Part shown: positions 24,980 to 38,292 of the stretch, in pieces
How the letters are laid out: every line of letters begins with the position of its first letter
Position numbering within the stretch: the stretch's first letter is position 1
Assembly (NCBI GenBank): GCA_023053545.1
Contig: JAKZAN010000005.1
Coordinates: 4,836,001 to 4,900,000 of the forward strand
From: Lepidurus packardi
Lineage: Eukaryota > Arthropoda > Branchiopoda > Notostraca > Triopsidae
Direction: 5' to 3'
DNA length: 64,000 nucleotides
Translations under genes and position numbers: made by a program
The notes under the pieces: model-generated
The model's input: the letters and a program-made list of their open reading frames with translations, nothing else
What the model was told of the DNA's origin: nothing
The model's database searches: none

Positions 24980-25553
24980 TTAAATGGATTCAGCTAGAGA
25001 CTGTTTCCAGAAGTATGACCAGAATACGGGTCTGAGGACGATATTTTCGTCGGCAATGTCATCTAACTCGAGAACGGAGGGGTCGGCAATCTTTTCCGGG
25101 TCCGCGCGTTTCAAATAGCGAACTAAAGACGGGGGATCATTGCAATCCGGTAATACAAAGCCCTTCGAAGCAATACAGCTCTCCGCACACCTCTCCCCGT
25201 GGAAATACCTTCCGTACATTTCCTTGCACTGGCCACAATTCCTGTTCAAAACACACCTAATAAGTCTTAGGAGAAATGACGATTTCGGACCAAAATTGGT
25301 GACATGCCATTCAACAGTAATACCACAATTGTAACACTTGAGTTTTAGACTTGGCTAACCCTAACCCTGCAAAAGTTGAGATTTATACCTCATGCAAATT
25401 CGGATGTAATCTTCTGGTTTCCGCTCCTTCGCTTGGCAAGCGATCAGCGGGAATAGACAAAAGGCCATTACAATCTTAACACACAATTCCTGCATATAAG
25501 GTGTTGTTAAAATATTTAAAACGTATTCCAACGAAATAAGCCAAACTTACCAT
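24980..25553 (-). CDS. Eclosion hormone-like precursor 2 with C-terminal extension
   Basis: Three exons on the minus strand: ATG alone at 25551-25553 followed by gtaagt; 25389-25489; 24980-25241 (TAA). Splicing gives a signal peptide (ELCVKIVMAFCLFPLIACQA after the Met) and the hormone core ICMRNCGQCKEMYGRYFHG with all six Cys, then GFVLPDC and SLVRYLKR. The acceptor at 25242 was chosen because it restores the C-x3-C spacing; an alternative AG a few bases earlier would not. After the Lys-Arg the frame continues for 42 residues, acidic and then aromatic, a tail not found in the canonical hormone, which ends about here. It should be a secreted neuropeptide; whether it activates the ecdysis receptor is unknown. 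Confidence 0.9.
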
Positions 25554-25599
25554 TGTCTTGCAAGACAGAAGCCAGCAAGTTCAGAAAGTGTGCAAGGTA

Positions 25600-26584
25600 C
25601 TACTGAGATGTAGACAAGGTGTCAATGGTACTTATACCACCCACGGATTTCTCAGCCACGTTGTGCGCAGTCTTGTATTATACCTGACTTGTTACCCAAA
25701 ACGTTCGGAAAAGCCAAGGAGTCAATTTTTTCTTCGGAGCACAGAATGCAAGGGGTTTTGGAGTATACCACATACTTGAACTATACTTCCCCGTACTTCA
25801 TCACAAACATCAAGTTGTTATTCGTCTTGGAAGGCTCTTCGAATTCAGATTGATAAAATTAGCTCATTGACAAACATTACACACGGTAGAACAAAGGTGA
25901 CGGGTTTATCCAATTAAGGAGAGACTAAGTCCATTGTCCATGTAGATCCTAGGCAGGACGAGCAAGGATACCTCAATTAACCTTGTCTTACACCTCACAG
26001 CTTGCAAAACATCCGTTCAGTAGGCCAAAGTGTGTTGTTTACGACATGTATGTACATAGTGTCTTCTTGGCCAAGATATTGTCGATATTGGCTATCCTCC
26101 TGTGTACATTAGGTGGCTTGGAAACGGACGGCGTAAATTCCAGATTCATCCCTTTCATCCTCTCCCTTAACTCGTCCATCTTTTGTCCCTTTGTCTGTCG
26201 CGTGAAGCAAAAATAGTCCTATAAGAGTTCCTCTAAGAAGTCGGAAATTCAGTCAATTCATAGATATTTTGAAAAAAATACTGAATAATTAGAGAGGACA
26301 TTAAAAACGTGTATACGGATTACCATTATCTATATCTATCTTATCTATATCTATATCTAAATAGATAGAGAGATAGATAGAGATAGAGAGATATTTTCTG
26401 AATATATCTTGTTTACAATTAGAAATAAGGTGAAAAGAATCGAATTTAGGAAAGCTTGGGCGTTCAAAGGAACACAGAGAAAGAAATGGGATAACACTTA
26501 TCCCTGGATGAATAGTTATACAAAACGGTCCATTTTTATGGATGTATTGTCAATAGTTGAAAGCCGTTATGAGAGAAGAGCAAT
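25600..26584. other. Intergenic, eclosion hormone 2 promoter side and trypsin 1 downstream side
   Basis: No coding exon recognised. A minus-strand TATAATA-like element lies at about 25675-25682 and may serve eclosion hormone 2. A (TATC)/(TAGA) microsatellite fills about 26325-26393. Confidence 0.5.
26325..26393. repeat. Degenerate tetranucleotide microsatellite (TATC then TAGA phases)
   Basis: Runs of tatc/tatatc units (26325-26360) switch to tagatagag units (26361-26393), making the block roughly self-complementary and able to fold. Simple sequence; no gene. Confidence 0.85.
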
Positions 26585-27818
<1,234 letters not shown>

Positions 27819-27867
27819 CTTCGGATGTCGACTCATTAATGTCTTAAAAACTCTAATTGGATGCCTG

Positions 27868-27947
27868 ATTATATAGTCGACAAAAACGCTTATCACATAA
27901 GAACGAATGCAAGCCAGATGATGGGTATTTCTTTGCTCCCATAGTTT
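27868..27947 (-). promoter_or_regulatory. Trypsin 1 promoter: TATA box, GATA site and block shared with the other trypsins
   Basis: On the minus strand TATATAAT lies at 27868-27875, about 50 bp before the ATG. A TGATAAG (27889-27895) sits just upstream and is followed by a block extending to about 27947 that includes CCCATCATCTG (27914-27924 region) and TATGGGA (27938-27943 region). The same elements occur at the same spacing in front of trypsin 2. Confidence 0.55.
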
Positions 27948-27949
27948 AT

Positions 27950-29071
27950 GGAATCGTGCAGATGATGCAAGTACTCAATTGCTTCCGAACGTTATATTTA
28001 CCCCAGCCAGCTCTATATCGGTCGATTCCCACGCGTATCTTGTGACGCTCATGCCAAAGGTCCTCTTCGCTGCTTAACGTACTACGCATTTTTACAGGTA
28101 AATTTACGGAAAGTTACTTATTTTAATCAAGAATTTTCAGAAAAAAAGCATTTTTGAATAACATGAAATAGAACTAAAATGTTAACTATATAGAAATTAA
28201 GACTTACCTAATTCTTCGACATGTAAAAGTTTTTAGCCAATAACTTTCTTAGGCCTTATCAAGTACATGTCACATTATATAGTCTAATTTTAGGTATTTT
28301 ATAATGACATCCACAGTATTCAATTTTCTTCGCTGAGGCCTGATAAACAATGCTTGTGAGGTTGTATTTAAGAAGGGTGTATTTAGATACAATAACAACG
28401 TTGAGGGGGTCAATAAGTGGTCAAGTAAAATGTGTTTGTCGCTCTTAAGATCCTAGCCAACTGTCCTGCCTACGTTCTCCTAAGCCTGCGATTAAAAAAA
28501 CTGCCATGCAAAGCATACAGGTTGGAACAGAATTGCACAACATCCTGCCTATACGTGCTGGGACACTTGGTGTGCGGAAACAGCTAAGCACATTTTTTAA
28601 GCGTGACAATATCAACTGGATAGCCCAAATGTCGTGGGCTGGCTGGGAAAACGTTAGGAAATCACTCTGGTGGTTTAATAAAGAAAAACACGACCAGATT
28701 TCGTTAATCGTGCGTACAGAACAAAGGAATTTCGAAAGGTTCCGAATATCGACTAGCCGTTGGCGAGAACGGGACATGATTGAAGTGAGCGAGAATAAAT
28801 AATCGGGTAACAATGAAATCCACCTTCCATATCTAGTATTGAACATCAACTTCTACAGTTTATTTTAAAGCCAAAGAAATTCATTCATGTCTCTATTTAG
28901 AGAAAGAAGAAATGATGGTAAGCAATATGCACTTATTCTGTACGGATGTTGCTTGTATTATTATAAGCACAGTCGAAAGCAAGATAAGTGTAGCGGTTGG
29001 CCAAATTATAGAACTTTATTCCGTGCAGAATACAAAACCACGTTTCCTTCTCCAGTTCTAAAGGACGACTA
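27950..29071. other. Trypsin 1-2 intergenic DNA, no gene supported
   Basis: Open frames at 28445-28849 (-) and 28506-28802 (+) overlap each other and have no recognisable features; I do not consider them genes. AT-rich elsewhere. Confidence 0.5.
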
Positions 29072-29133
29072 TTGGCTGCTATCGAAAACATTCGAGGGAT
29101 TATAATCCCTCGAATGTTTTCGATAGCAGCCAA
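29072..29133. repeat. 62-bp perfect palindrome with no spacer
   Basis: Left arm starts ttggctgctatcgaaaac and the right arm ends gttttcgatagcagccaa; the centre is gggattataatccc. All 31 base pairs match, and pairing stops abruptly at 29071/29134. It lies 126 bp past the stop codon of trypsin 2 (minus strand), so it may be transcribed as a long hairpin in the 3' region. It could also be a fold-back assembly artefact. Confidence 0.95.
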
Positions 29134-29258
29134 AAAATACAGGGGAAACAAGTAGTGGAAAGAACCAGAGAGAAACATAAAAGACGGGATATTGTAGAAA
29201 GGGAATCAGAAACCCACGGGCTACTCCCGGGGCCTCACGCCACATAAGTCAAGTCATA

Positions 29259-30485
29259 TTATGTGCTACTGGCTGTTGCCAAAATCCAGTCGGCGAAGTA
29301 CGCGACTTCGGTATATACTCCAGGGTAGCCTGAAAGGGTTAAACATTAGAAATACAGTAATAATACATAAGGCGAATATTTACCAGCATCAGCGCATCCA
29401 TTGCCCCAAGAGACAATACCAACCAATTGCAGTGGGTTTCTTGTAAAAAGAGGACCGCCAGAGTCACCCTAACATTAACTTATAGTGCAAAGCAGCAAGA
29501 TAATATATTGAATAAAGGTTTTACTTGACAGCTATCCTTGCCACCAGCATCAAATCCAGCACAGATCATGCTATCGCTAATTTCGCTGGCACCATAAGCA
29601 TCACGGCATTTGGCATCTCCAACAACGGGTACATCGACTTTGCGCAGGATAGCGGGTAGAGTGCTGTCTCCGGACTAAAGAGCCTGTCATACTAATTCTG
29701 AACGATAGCGTAATAATTCTTACTTTTAAAGTGCCCCAACCAGTGACAGTTGTCACGGTACCTTCACTTACAGTCTCGCCTTGTTTGGGCAGAGGAATAG
29801 GTTGAACCAAGGTATTGAATACGGCTGGGACAGTAGTCTAATAAAGGGAATATTGATTTTTTAAAAAAAGGTGGATTTTAGCGTTGAATTACTAATAGCA
29901 AAGAAACGTCGTTTTCGAAGGTGGCAGAATTGTAGTCGGGATGCATTATGATCTTCGAAACAGGCAACTCCTGTTCGTCACCGTCAACTTGAGTAAGGTC
30001 ATGCTCTCCTGCTATTAAAACGACTTTCTTGGGATGAGTGCTATTATAAATGAAGGGTAAAAATAAACAAACAAATTTAAATGGCTTAAAGGGTGTCGTG
30101 ATTACCCATCAACACAGTGACTAGCTGAAACAATCCAATTCTCGTTGTAGATACTGGCACCGCAAAAATGGCTGCTTCCGAAAACTGATACGGATTGCAT
30201 GGATATTTGCCATGGGATCTCGCCTGCACGTACAAATTTTCAAACGGGGAATAAAGAGTTCGTGTAACAAGGTGTTGTTTTACCTTTGGTAACCACGTCC
30301 CCGCCAACAATCTGGGGAATCAACTTGACGTTTCCCTTCATTAGCAAGCTTAGTGGCAAACGAGGGATCCCCATGCGAGGTAACGCTAGCAAGACAATTT
30401 ATTAAATTTGTAATAAGATTTCAGTTTATCAAGATTACTTACCCACTGCATAGGTCAACAGAGAAATCAAAACCAGTAACTTCAT
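29259..30485 (-). CDS. Trypsin-like serine protease 2 (S1A family)
   Basis: Same architecture as its tandem neighbours. ATG at 30483-30485 opens the signal exon [15 protein letters not shown]. Then follow the propeptide and [16 protein letters not shown], His in SASHCVDG, Asp in [51 protein letters not shown] and [18 protein letters not shown], ending at TAA 29259-29261. Asp189 predicts trypsin specificity. The catalytic triad is complete, so it should be active. Likely a secreted gut protease expressed together with trypsins 1 and 3. Confidence 0.93.
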
Positions 30486-30536
30486 TGTTTTGGAATGTTT
30501 GACCACCAAATACGTGGAACTTCGTTGTGGTGCTTG

Positions 30537-30617
30537 TTTTATAGTTTCAGTTTGCTAGCTTATCACACCCGAACAATCGCAGAGCAGCTGATGGGTTATT
30601 TTCTATTCCCATAATTT
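30537..30617 (-). promoter_or_regulatory. Trypsin 2 promoter: TATA box, GATA site and shared block
   Basis: On the minus strand CTATAAAA lies at 30537-30544 and TGATAAG at 30559-30565. From there to about 30617 the sequence lines up without gaps with 27889-27947 upstream of trypsin 1, at roughly 70 percent identity by eye, including CAGCTGATGGGT and TCCCATA on the plus strand. Confidence 0.55.
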
Positions 30618-30619
30618 GT

Positions 30620-31757
30620 CTATATATTTATAACATATGCTTATATGTACTCAACTCTTTGAACCGACCCAATTCGCGATCACATACGTATTGCGAATTA
30701 TGTATGTTCCTGTAACGTGTAAAGGAATACGAAATGGCCTTTCACAGTGTGGACAGTACCAATTCAATTGCATTAACGAAGTATTCGGAGTCAGCTCGAA
30801 AAACTTGACTAAAACGCGGAGGGATTTTTCACTTGATGGGACAATAAAACAAATGCCTGATCTGAAAACTCGCTGCCTACAAGACACATCATAAATACGG
30901 AAGAGGTGTAAGTTCGCATGTACTTGTACTACCTCCATGATAATATAGCAACAGCCGATCTGTAACAAAGGAGTATCTAAAGTAAATCTAGACTTGACCA
31001 TTCTTAATTGAAAATGTACTTACTAATTACATAATAATTGTGTAAAATTGACGATTCATTGCTACCCATATCCGATTTCAATGAATCGTTCATGACCAAC
31101 AGGTACATTACAAAAGCGAAAAGTTGTACACAAGGTTGGTGGGCAACACAATCCTATCGCCTATCGCTTATCTCGATTTTTGATTAAGCAATTTCAACTA
31201 ATTTTGATTCAGCAATTTCAAAGTAAACCAGAAAGTGGAAAATTGGCCGAAGTTAAGCTCCCTTAAAAAATTACCATTTTATCTGGCAAATGCAATTGCA
31301 CAATGTGATGTATTAAGTCCGAAATTCGGAAATGACTGGAGTTCCAGTTTTTGTTGTACCACCCTTTTCCCCCTCGTAGCCTTTGTTTGTAACTTAAGTC
31401 GCTAAGTTCAGTCTTCCTTTCACGTTACTCGAATACAGTCTAAGTTCCTTACAGTACGAAGGCTGTATTGTGTGTTCACTAAAGTTAGTAACAACACAAT
31501 GAATGGCTTGTCTCGAATTTTTCTCGAATTATTCCTAAAAAGTTTTCATAACAATTCAATTTTCTCTAGTTGTTCTTAAAAAGTGTGTGTGTGTAGGGGG
31601 GGGGGGGGGGATAAACCATTAAGAGTACTGGTCCTTTGCGGACCTCCAGTAACCAGAACTGTGAAGTTAGATATCGAACGATTTAAAGCCCAAACATACA
31701 ATTAAGCCAATGTATTTCAGTGTCTTTTTTTCATGTAGATCACAGAGCAACGATACT
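30620..31757. other. Trypsin 2-3 intergenic DNA
   Basis: No supported gene. A minus-strand frame of 116 codons (30651-31001) lacks a signal peptide, domain, or splice context. A (GT)n run followed by a G15-like homopolymer lies at about 31584-31611; its length is probably unreliable in the assembly. Confidence 0.5.
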
Positions 31758-33021
<1,264 letters not shown>

Positions 33022-33059
33022 GATTGTTGCTTCTTGGGAACAGCGAAGTGAGTTGCAGA

Positions 33060-33160
33060 GCACTGACGGCAGCTTAAGTACTTGAAAGCTCACCTACTTT
33101 TTTTATCGCAGAAACTCCCATTGAAGATTAACAGATGACAATTTCTAATTTTCCCATAAT
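33060..33160 (-). promoter_or_regulatory. Trypsin 3 upstream region with a partial copy of the shared trypsin block
   Basis: On the minus strand a CGATAA (33103-33108), a TCATCTG (33132-33138) and a TATGGGA (33152-33158) occur in the same order as in the other two promoters, with the GATA-to-TATGGG distance 50 bp versus 48 bp in both others. An initiator-like TCAGT lies at about 33062-33066. No clear TATA box. Confidence 0.4.
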
Positions 33161-33397
33161 TCTCAACTGGGTCGAGGTAGATCCAGGTGATGCTGTCCCA
33201 GGGGTTTTTTTCGTGTCTTTATCAAGACAATAACCGATATTCCTGAACTCTGTAAGACCTTATCTGTTTGTCGTACTTTGATCATTGCAATAGACATTTT
33301 AACCAAACTCCCCAAAAAATCACACTAAATTACGCAAAAACAGGTGTATTATAACAGAAAAAAATCCATACAACGAATGAAGAAGGCAACTTTAAAT

Positions 33398-35258
33398 TTA
33401 ATCCCCCATTTCCATCGCCACTGCTGATTGGGCGTGTGTAAAATAAAGGCCTTCCCGCACATGGTCCCGGAACTGTGCCATGGTGTAATCGTTAAAAATT
33501 TGCGCCGCAGTAGGCGAATCTACCAGGGCTTCCACAGTTGCAAACTTGTTCTCGCTACATGTCTTGTTAGGTTCGGCACTACGATCAAGTAAGAATTCCA
33601 CAAAGCCTGAAGTTTAACGATTAAGACGAATAGCTTAATATTCTCCAAATTAACAAATGAAGTACCTGGATGATTATTCATCAGCGTTTGAGCCCAAGCT
33701 TGTGAAGCAATAGCTTGAAATATGAGCAAACTTGCAGCACGGATATCAGGAAAAGGTTGTTTTGCGAGACCCAATACAAGATCCATGGGACGGTCGTCCA
33801 ATGCTCGGAACCACGTTTCCGTCAGCGTTACAAGTTCGTTATTTACCGCACTATTTTTCTATATGGAACACAAGAAGCTAATGACGATTATTCCTCTTAA
33901 ATTAAAACTTACCGGGAGTTTCAACAGCTGTGCTACCGATTCAGTTATCTTCAAACGCAAATCACTATTAGGATGATTCAAGAGCCGACCAAGCTTACGT
34001 AAGCCAGAAATCATAACATCGCCTACGAATCGAATAGATTTGAAATTATTCCAAGTAGTATGTAAAAGTACTACCTAAATTATTAAGAGCAGTTTTCCCG
34101 TTGACGGAAGTTCCTATAAAACCCAAGGTCTCAGCCGATACCCCTATTAAGGACAAGTCACTCTCTTCCAGCAAGTTAAATAGCTTCTTTACAAATGCTG
34201 GGAAGAGCGACAAGAAAGCTGGACGATTGTGAAAGACAACCCCAAAGAACTTCATGTAACCTAACAGAAAATGGTTCTTAAACACTCTGGACACTGAAAC
34301 AGAATGTACCAGGCAAAGCGATCGAGAAAAGTGGGTCTCCAGATGTCAAATGTTGCTCAAATAATTTCAAAACCCCTTGTCGGTCCAAATAATCTAAACC
34401 GTGAGGGTATGCTGCCATTTCAGCGAGCAATTCTACCGAATTCATCTGAATTAATATATCATTGCTTTTGGTGTCCTCAAAAAGCCTCTGTAGCAGGTTC
34501 GATTGCAGGCAACGGGTAATATGCTCTTCGGAAACCGAGCATACTTTTACGATGAGCTACAGGAAAGAAAACACATTTATACACCTGATTCAACCGAAAA
34601 TATTACATATTACTTCATAAACTCTGTAACGGACAACATCATTTTTAGCCGAAACACAGCTCAGTTCTTTGACGATAGCAGGCTCCCACAGCGTGTATTT
34701 CCCTTCTGCTTGATGGCACAAAGCAGCCAATACTTTGCTAGCTTCCACAGCGATGGCTAAGTCATCGTCTCCCAACAATCTAACTAATGCAGTTTGCAAG
34801 GCTCCGAGGTCGGTTATCTTCACGTGGAGGTCAGGCATACGGGACACTTTCAACCATTCCTTCAGAGCTAATTTTCTGACTGTTGACAAGGAATGAGAAA
34901 GTCCATCATACAACAAATCGCCATAGTGAGACAGGATTTCAGCAGGCTCAATGCATTCGATAATACGGTCCAGGATCGAACATGTCAGTTCAGCCTGTGT
35001 CCTTAAATTGAACAAAGAAAGTCCATCACTGAGTTGCTTATAGAAATATGAACCTCAACTAACGAATTTAAAAAAAGCTTCCTACAAGTCCCCGGTTCCC
35101 AAACAAGCCACCAATTTCTCAGCATCCAGCTTAGGAACAAGTTCACGCAATTCAGGAGCCCTATAAGCGATGACTGCTGCTCGAATGGCTTCCAAGACAG
35201 GAACAGGATTATTTTCCAAGCTTAAATCTGCAAATAATTGAGTAACTTGATCTGCCAT
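33398..35258 (-). CDS. PSMD5: 26S proteasome non-ATPase regulatory subunit 5 (PSMD5/S5b), assembly chaperone
   Basis: Multi-exon gene; ATG at 35256-35258, first exon 35086-35258 (MADQVTQLFADLSLENN...). Continuous helical-repeat protein of about 500 residues, the usual family length: LVACLGTGDL, LVRLLGDDDLAIAVEASKVLAALCHQ, NSVELLAEMAAYPHGLDYL, FGVVFHNRPAFLSLFP, ETLGFIGTSVNGKTALNN and the C-terminal TMAQFRDHVREGLYF, which is characteristic of PSMD5. The protein is a HEAT/ARM-type chaperone that binds the base ATPase PSMC2 during assembly of the 19S particle and is absent from the mature 26S proteasome. It lies head to tail with the first SLC17-like gene, 265 bp downstream of that gene's stop codon. 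Confidence 0.92.
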
Positions 35259-35523
35259 GATGACGGCAACGTAACGTCGAAAGCACGTTTGCTACCACAG
35301 TAAACAAACAGATGAAGGCGATAGGAAGCTTGTTAAAACGCCATCTATCTTGGAAATCTCAAACAAAAAATATGTGATTGAAAATGCAGAATTTTGCGAT
35401 TACAGAACTCTATAATTCAAAACTTTAATAAAATAAATGCAGAGGTTATGTCTACTATAACATTGTGTTTTCCGTTATAACAATATGAAACCATAAACTA
35501 CATTTGTGCGTTTATGAATTGAA

Positions 35524-37509
35524 TCAAGAACTTCCCGAGGACTTGTCCCACGCCTGTCTTCCGCTACTTGAAAATAGGATGAAAATGAATCCTGCAGTGG
35601 CATAAAGGCCTGCAATTAAAAGCATCACGTAACTCCATTCTTGCTGGGTGCCCTATAGAAAAGAGTTTTCATCTTTTCTTTACATAAACACATTGGCATC
35701 GTCTTACGTTCTTCGTGATATTCGTTATTATCATGGGCATTAGAAAGCCCGCACTATTAGCGATAGTGTTGGAAATGCCTTGCAAAACACCCACGTACTG
35801 TGGTGCCATATCAAGAAACGCAAAGGTGAAGCCGCCTAAGGTGGCGAATTCCATGCACGCTTGGCCAACGGCAAGGACGACCACAACTATGAAGCGGTAG
35901 TCAGCCGATAATTGTGACACGATAATGAAGGCCACGGCGGGACAGAACGTTCCTGAATAAATTATAACCGAACAGATTTCCTTTTATGGGCGAACAGGTT
36001 TTTAGAGAAAGTGACCGGATCGTTACCTATGGAGTTGAATATTTTCCTTTGCAAAGTTAAGCTCATAAGCTGCTTTCGACGAACATAGTCGAAAAAGGGT
36101 CCAACTAGAAAATGGATTCCTAGAGCCGCAAAAGCCGGAGTCGCCGACATTAACCCATTCTATAGCCGAAGCTAAAAAGTTATGCTCAATTCGCATTTAG
36201 AAAAAAAATGGTAAAAAATAACTTCTTGCACGGTGAAGCCCATGGCGTCCCGCAGGAATGTGGGCAAGTTTAGTATTGCGCTTTGGAATGCGGCGAATAC
36301 AAAAAACGCTGTACAAACCACAGCCCAGATAGGAAACGATGTGAATATGGCTAGCCAAGGGGTTGGGTTCTAGCAACACATATATCAGTTGTGTTCAAAG
36401 ACTGGTTTGACAACTGTAGCTCTCCTTAACCTTACTTTGCTTTTGCTAGGTTTGAAATCTTTGCTCGAAAGCAGGTGGTTTTTTTCGGCAACGCTAATAA
36501 AAGGATCTTGGACAGGACCGTCGTGTAAGAAGAATAGAGCAATAATAGACCAAACAAGCACTAGGCTTCCTAAAGTAGAAAATTTAGCATTTAAATTAAC
36601 AAGTCTAGAAAGTAACTTGAAACTGACCATTGAAATAGAAGATGGATGTCCACCCTCCTCCGTATTTGCATAATAAGGCGGAGATGGGGTTGTTAATAGT
36701 GCCTGCGATACCAAAACCAGCAAACGCGATTCCCACCATAATACCTTGTTCGGTAGGTAGAGTCCAGGCACCCAACAAAGGAAATAATGCTGGATACATA
36801 ATGCCCTGCACCGTGTCGTAAGAAAAAGTTAAGGTAAGTGTAAAGGGGTCTGAAGTTCCTGATTGCAGAAAGTTACGAACGCTAATCCATTGAGCAGGCG
36901 CATGCCAAACAACATGTCAACGCTAAGCCGAGCGATGAAAGGTGATACAACTGTTGATAAGCCGGCTATAAATGTACTTGCGACAATCAAGCGTTTGCCA
37001 CCTAGCTTATCAGCTAACCAACCACCAAAGATTTGTGTCCCCATACTACCATAGAACTCAGCACTCAGCAATCGTCCTTGGATCTCTTTATCCCATTCAA
37101 ACTCCCCTAAATCCTTTACAGACATTCAACATAAAGTGTCAGATTACAGGGCATATCACCGATTGTCATATTTAATACTTCCCCGTCTTGAGTGGAATTC
37201 ATTGCGCATTCCGATACATTGGAGTTGGAGTCGCTGGTTGAGGATGAAGAGTTCAAATTTGCAAAGTCGCACTCGACAAAAGATGATTTAATCATACAAA
37301 CTAGCGCGAAGGCAATCAATTGCGATTGATTCATGACCATGGTCATCGTCCCAAGGAGTGACAGAATAGCTATAGACAGGCGTCTCGACCTCCACAACCG
37401 AGCTGGGAAAAAAATAGGATGAGTTTATAGAAAGCCGTTCTTCTAACTTACTTGGGATCACGGTCGGAACGGAGTGAAATTCTTCCATATGTACCAAATC
37501 GGGCTGCAT
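35524..37509 (-). CDS. SLC17-family MFS transporter 1 (sialin/phosphate-cotransporter-like)
   Basis: Minus-strand gene of about nine exons. The start used is ATG 37507-37509 (MQPDLVHMEEF); an in-frame ATG at 37534-37536 would add nine residues. The first intron splits Pro-Thr-Arg before the first membrane segment. Features typical of the anion:cation symporter group: a glycosylatable loop after TM1 (NSTQDGEVLNMT), GTQIFGGWLADKLGGKR in the TM2-3 region, QGIMYPALFPLLGAW, AFAGFGIAGTINNPISALL, TLGGFTFAFLDMAPQYVGVLQGISNT, and the last exon QEWSYVMLLIAGLYATAG with a short cytosolic tail ending at TGA 35524-35526. Twelve membrane helices are expected. Substrate cannot be told (phosphate, sialic acid, urate, glutamate). 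Confidence 0.88.
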
Positions 37510-38292
37510 CGCATAAATTCGAAAACAAAGGGCCACTTAACCTTACACTTAAAAACAGTGTAGTTACTGTGGCTAATCACTACTCTTTATCACAAGTAAA
37601 TACACTAGACTGTTCAATTAGGAAACCAGTCAGTTACACGTCAAAGAGCGCAATCGGTCACTGGGTTTGTATCGGAAATGAGGTCGTGCAAATACAACGG
37701 TTGGGATGGAAGAAAGACTCAATCTTTGTTTTTATTTCAGCAAGTTGACGGTGCGTGTTTGGTAGGAAAAGAAAGTTAGTGATGTCTCACATCTCTCCAG
37801 AATGCAACTATATATCGTGATCCAGCTTCGGCGTCTAATCCGAACGTGCTGAAGGACGGAGTACACTTCAAAATGCAAGCAAGACTACGCCTGCCACGGA
37901 ATATAACCCAGCGACTAAGAAAGGCTCTTTCGCGTGACTTCGCTTATATACCTAGTAGGTTCCCGCCCTTTTTTACCATGTGGGGAACGTTTTATAAGGC
38001 TTTAGCATAACCTGATTAAAAAGTCAAAAAGAATTAGCGTATCAATGGACATACTCTTAAAGAACAAGAGTTAAGTATTGGATTAAAATTGAGAGTTCGA
38101 AGTTCAAGTACATCACAAGCAAATTACAAACTTCCTATTCACGAAGTGGAATAAAGAATTAATGCACTTATGCATCTCAGCCGTGATTTTCAGCAATTAT
38201 TTTTATTATCCTTCTTTTTCTAGAGGGGGTGTAATAATTTATACTCAATTAACGAATACTGATGTGCCGAAAAGAAAAAACTCGTATACATG

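Noticed and set aside
25357-25370. ctaaccctaaccct resembling telomere repeats
   Set aside because: Only two units; too short for an interstitial telomere.
28445-28849. Overlapping frames on both strands between trypsins 1 and 2
   Set aside because: Mutually overlapping, no motifs, no splice signals in sensible phase; chance frames.
30651-31001. Minus-strand 116-codon frame upstream of trypsin 2
   Set aside because: No signal peptide, domain, or plausible splice partners; composition like the surrounding noncoding DNA.
31597-31611. Long G run
   Set aside because: Homopolymer next to a GT repeat; length likely unreliable, no functional reading supported.
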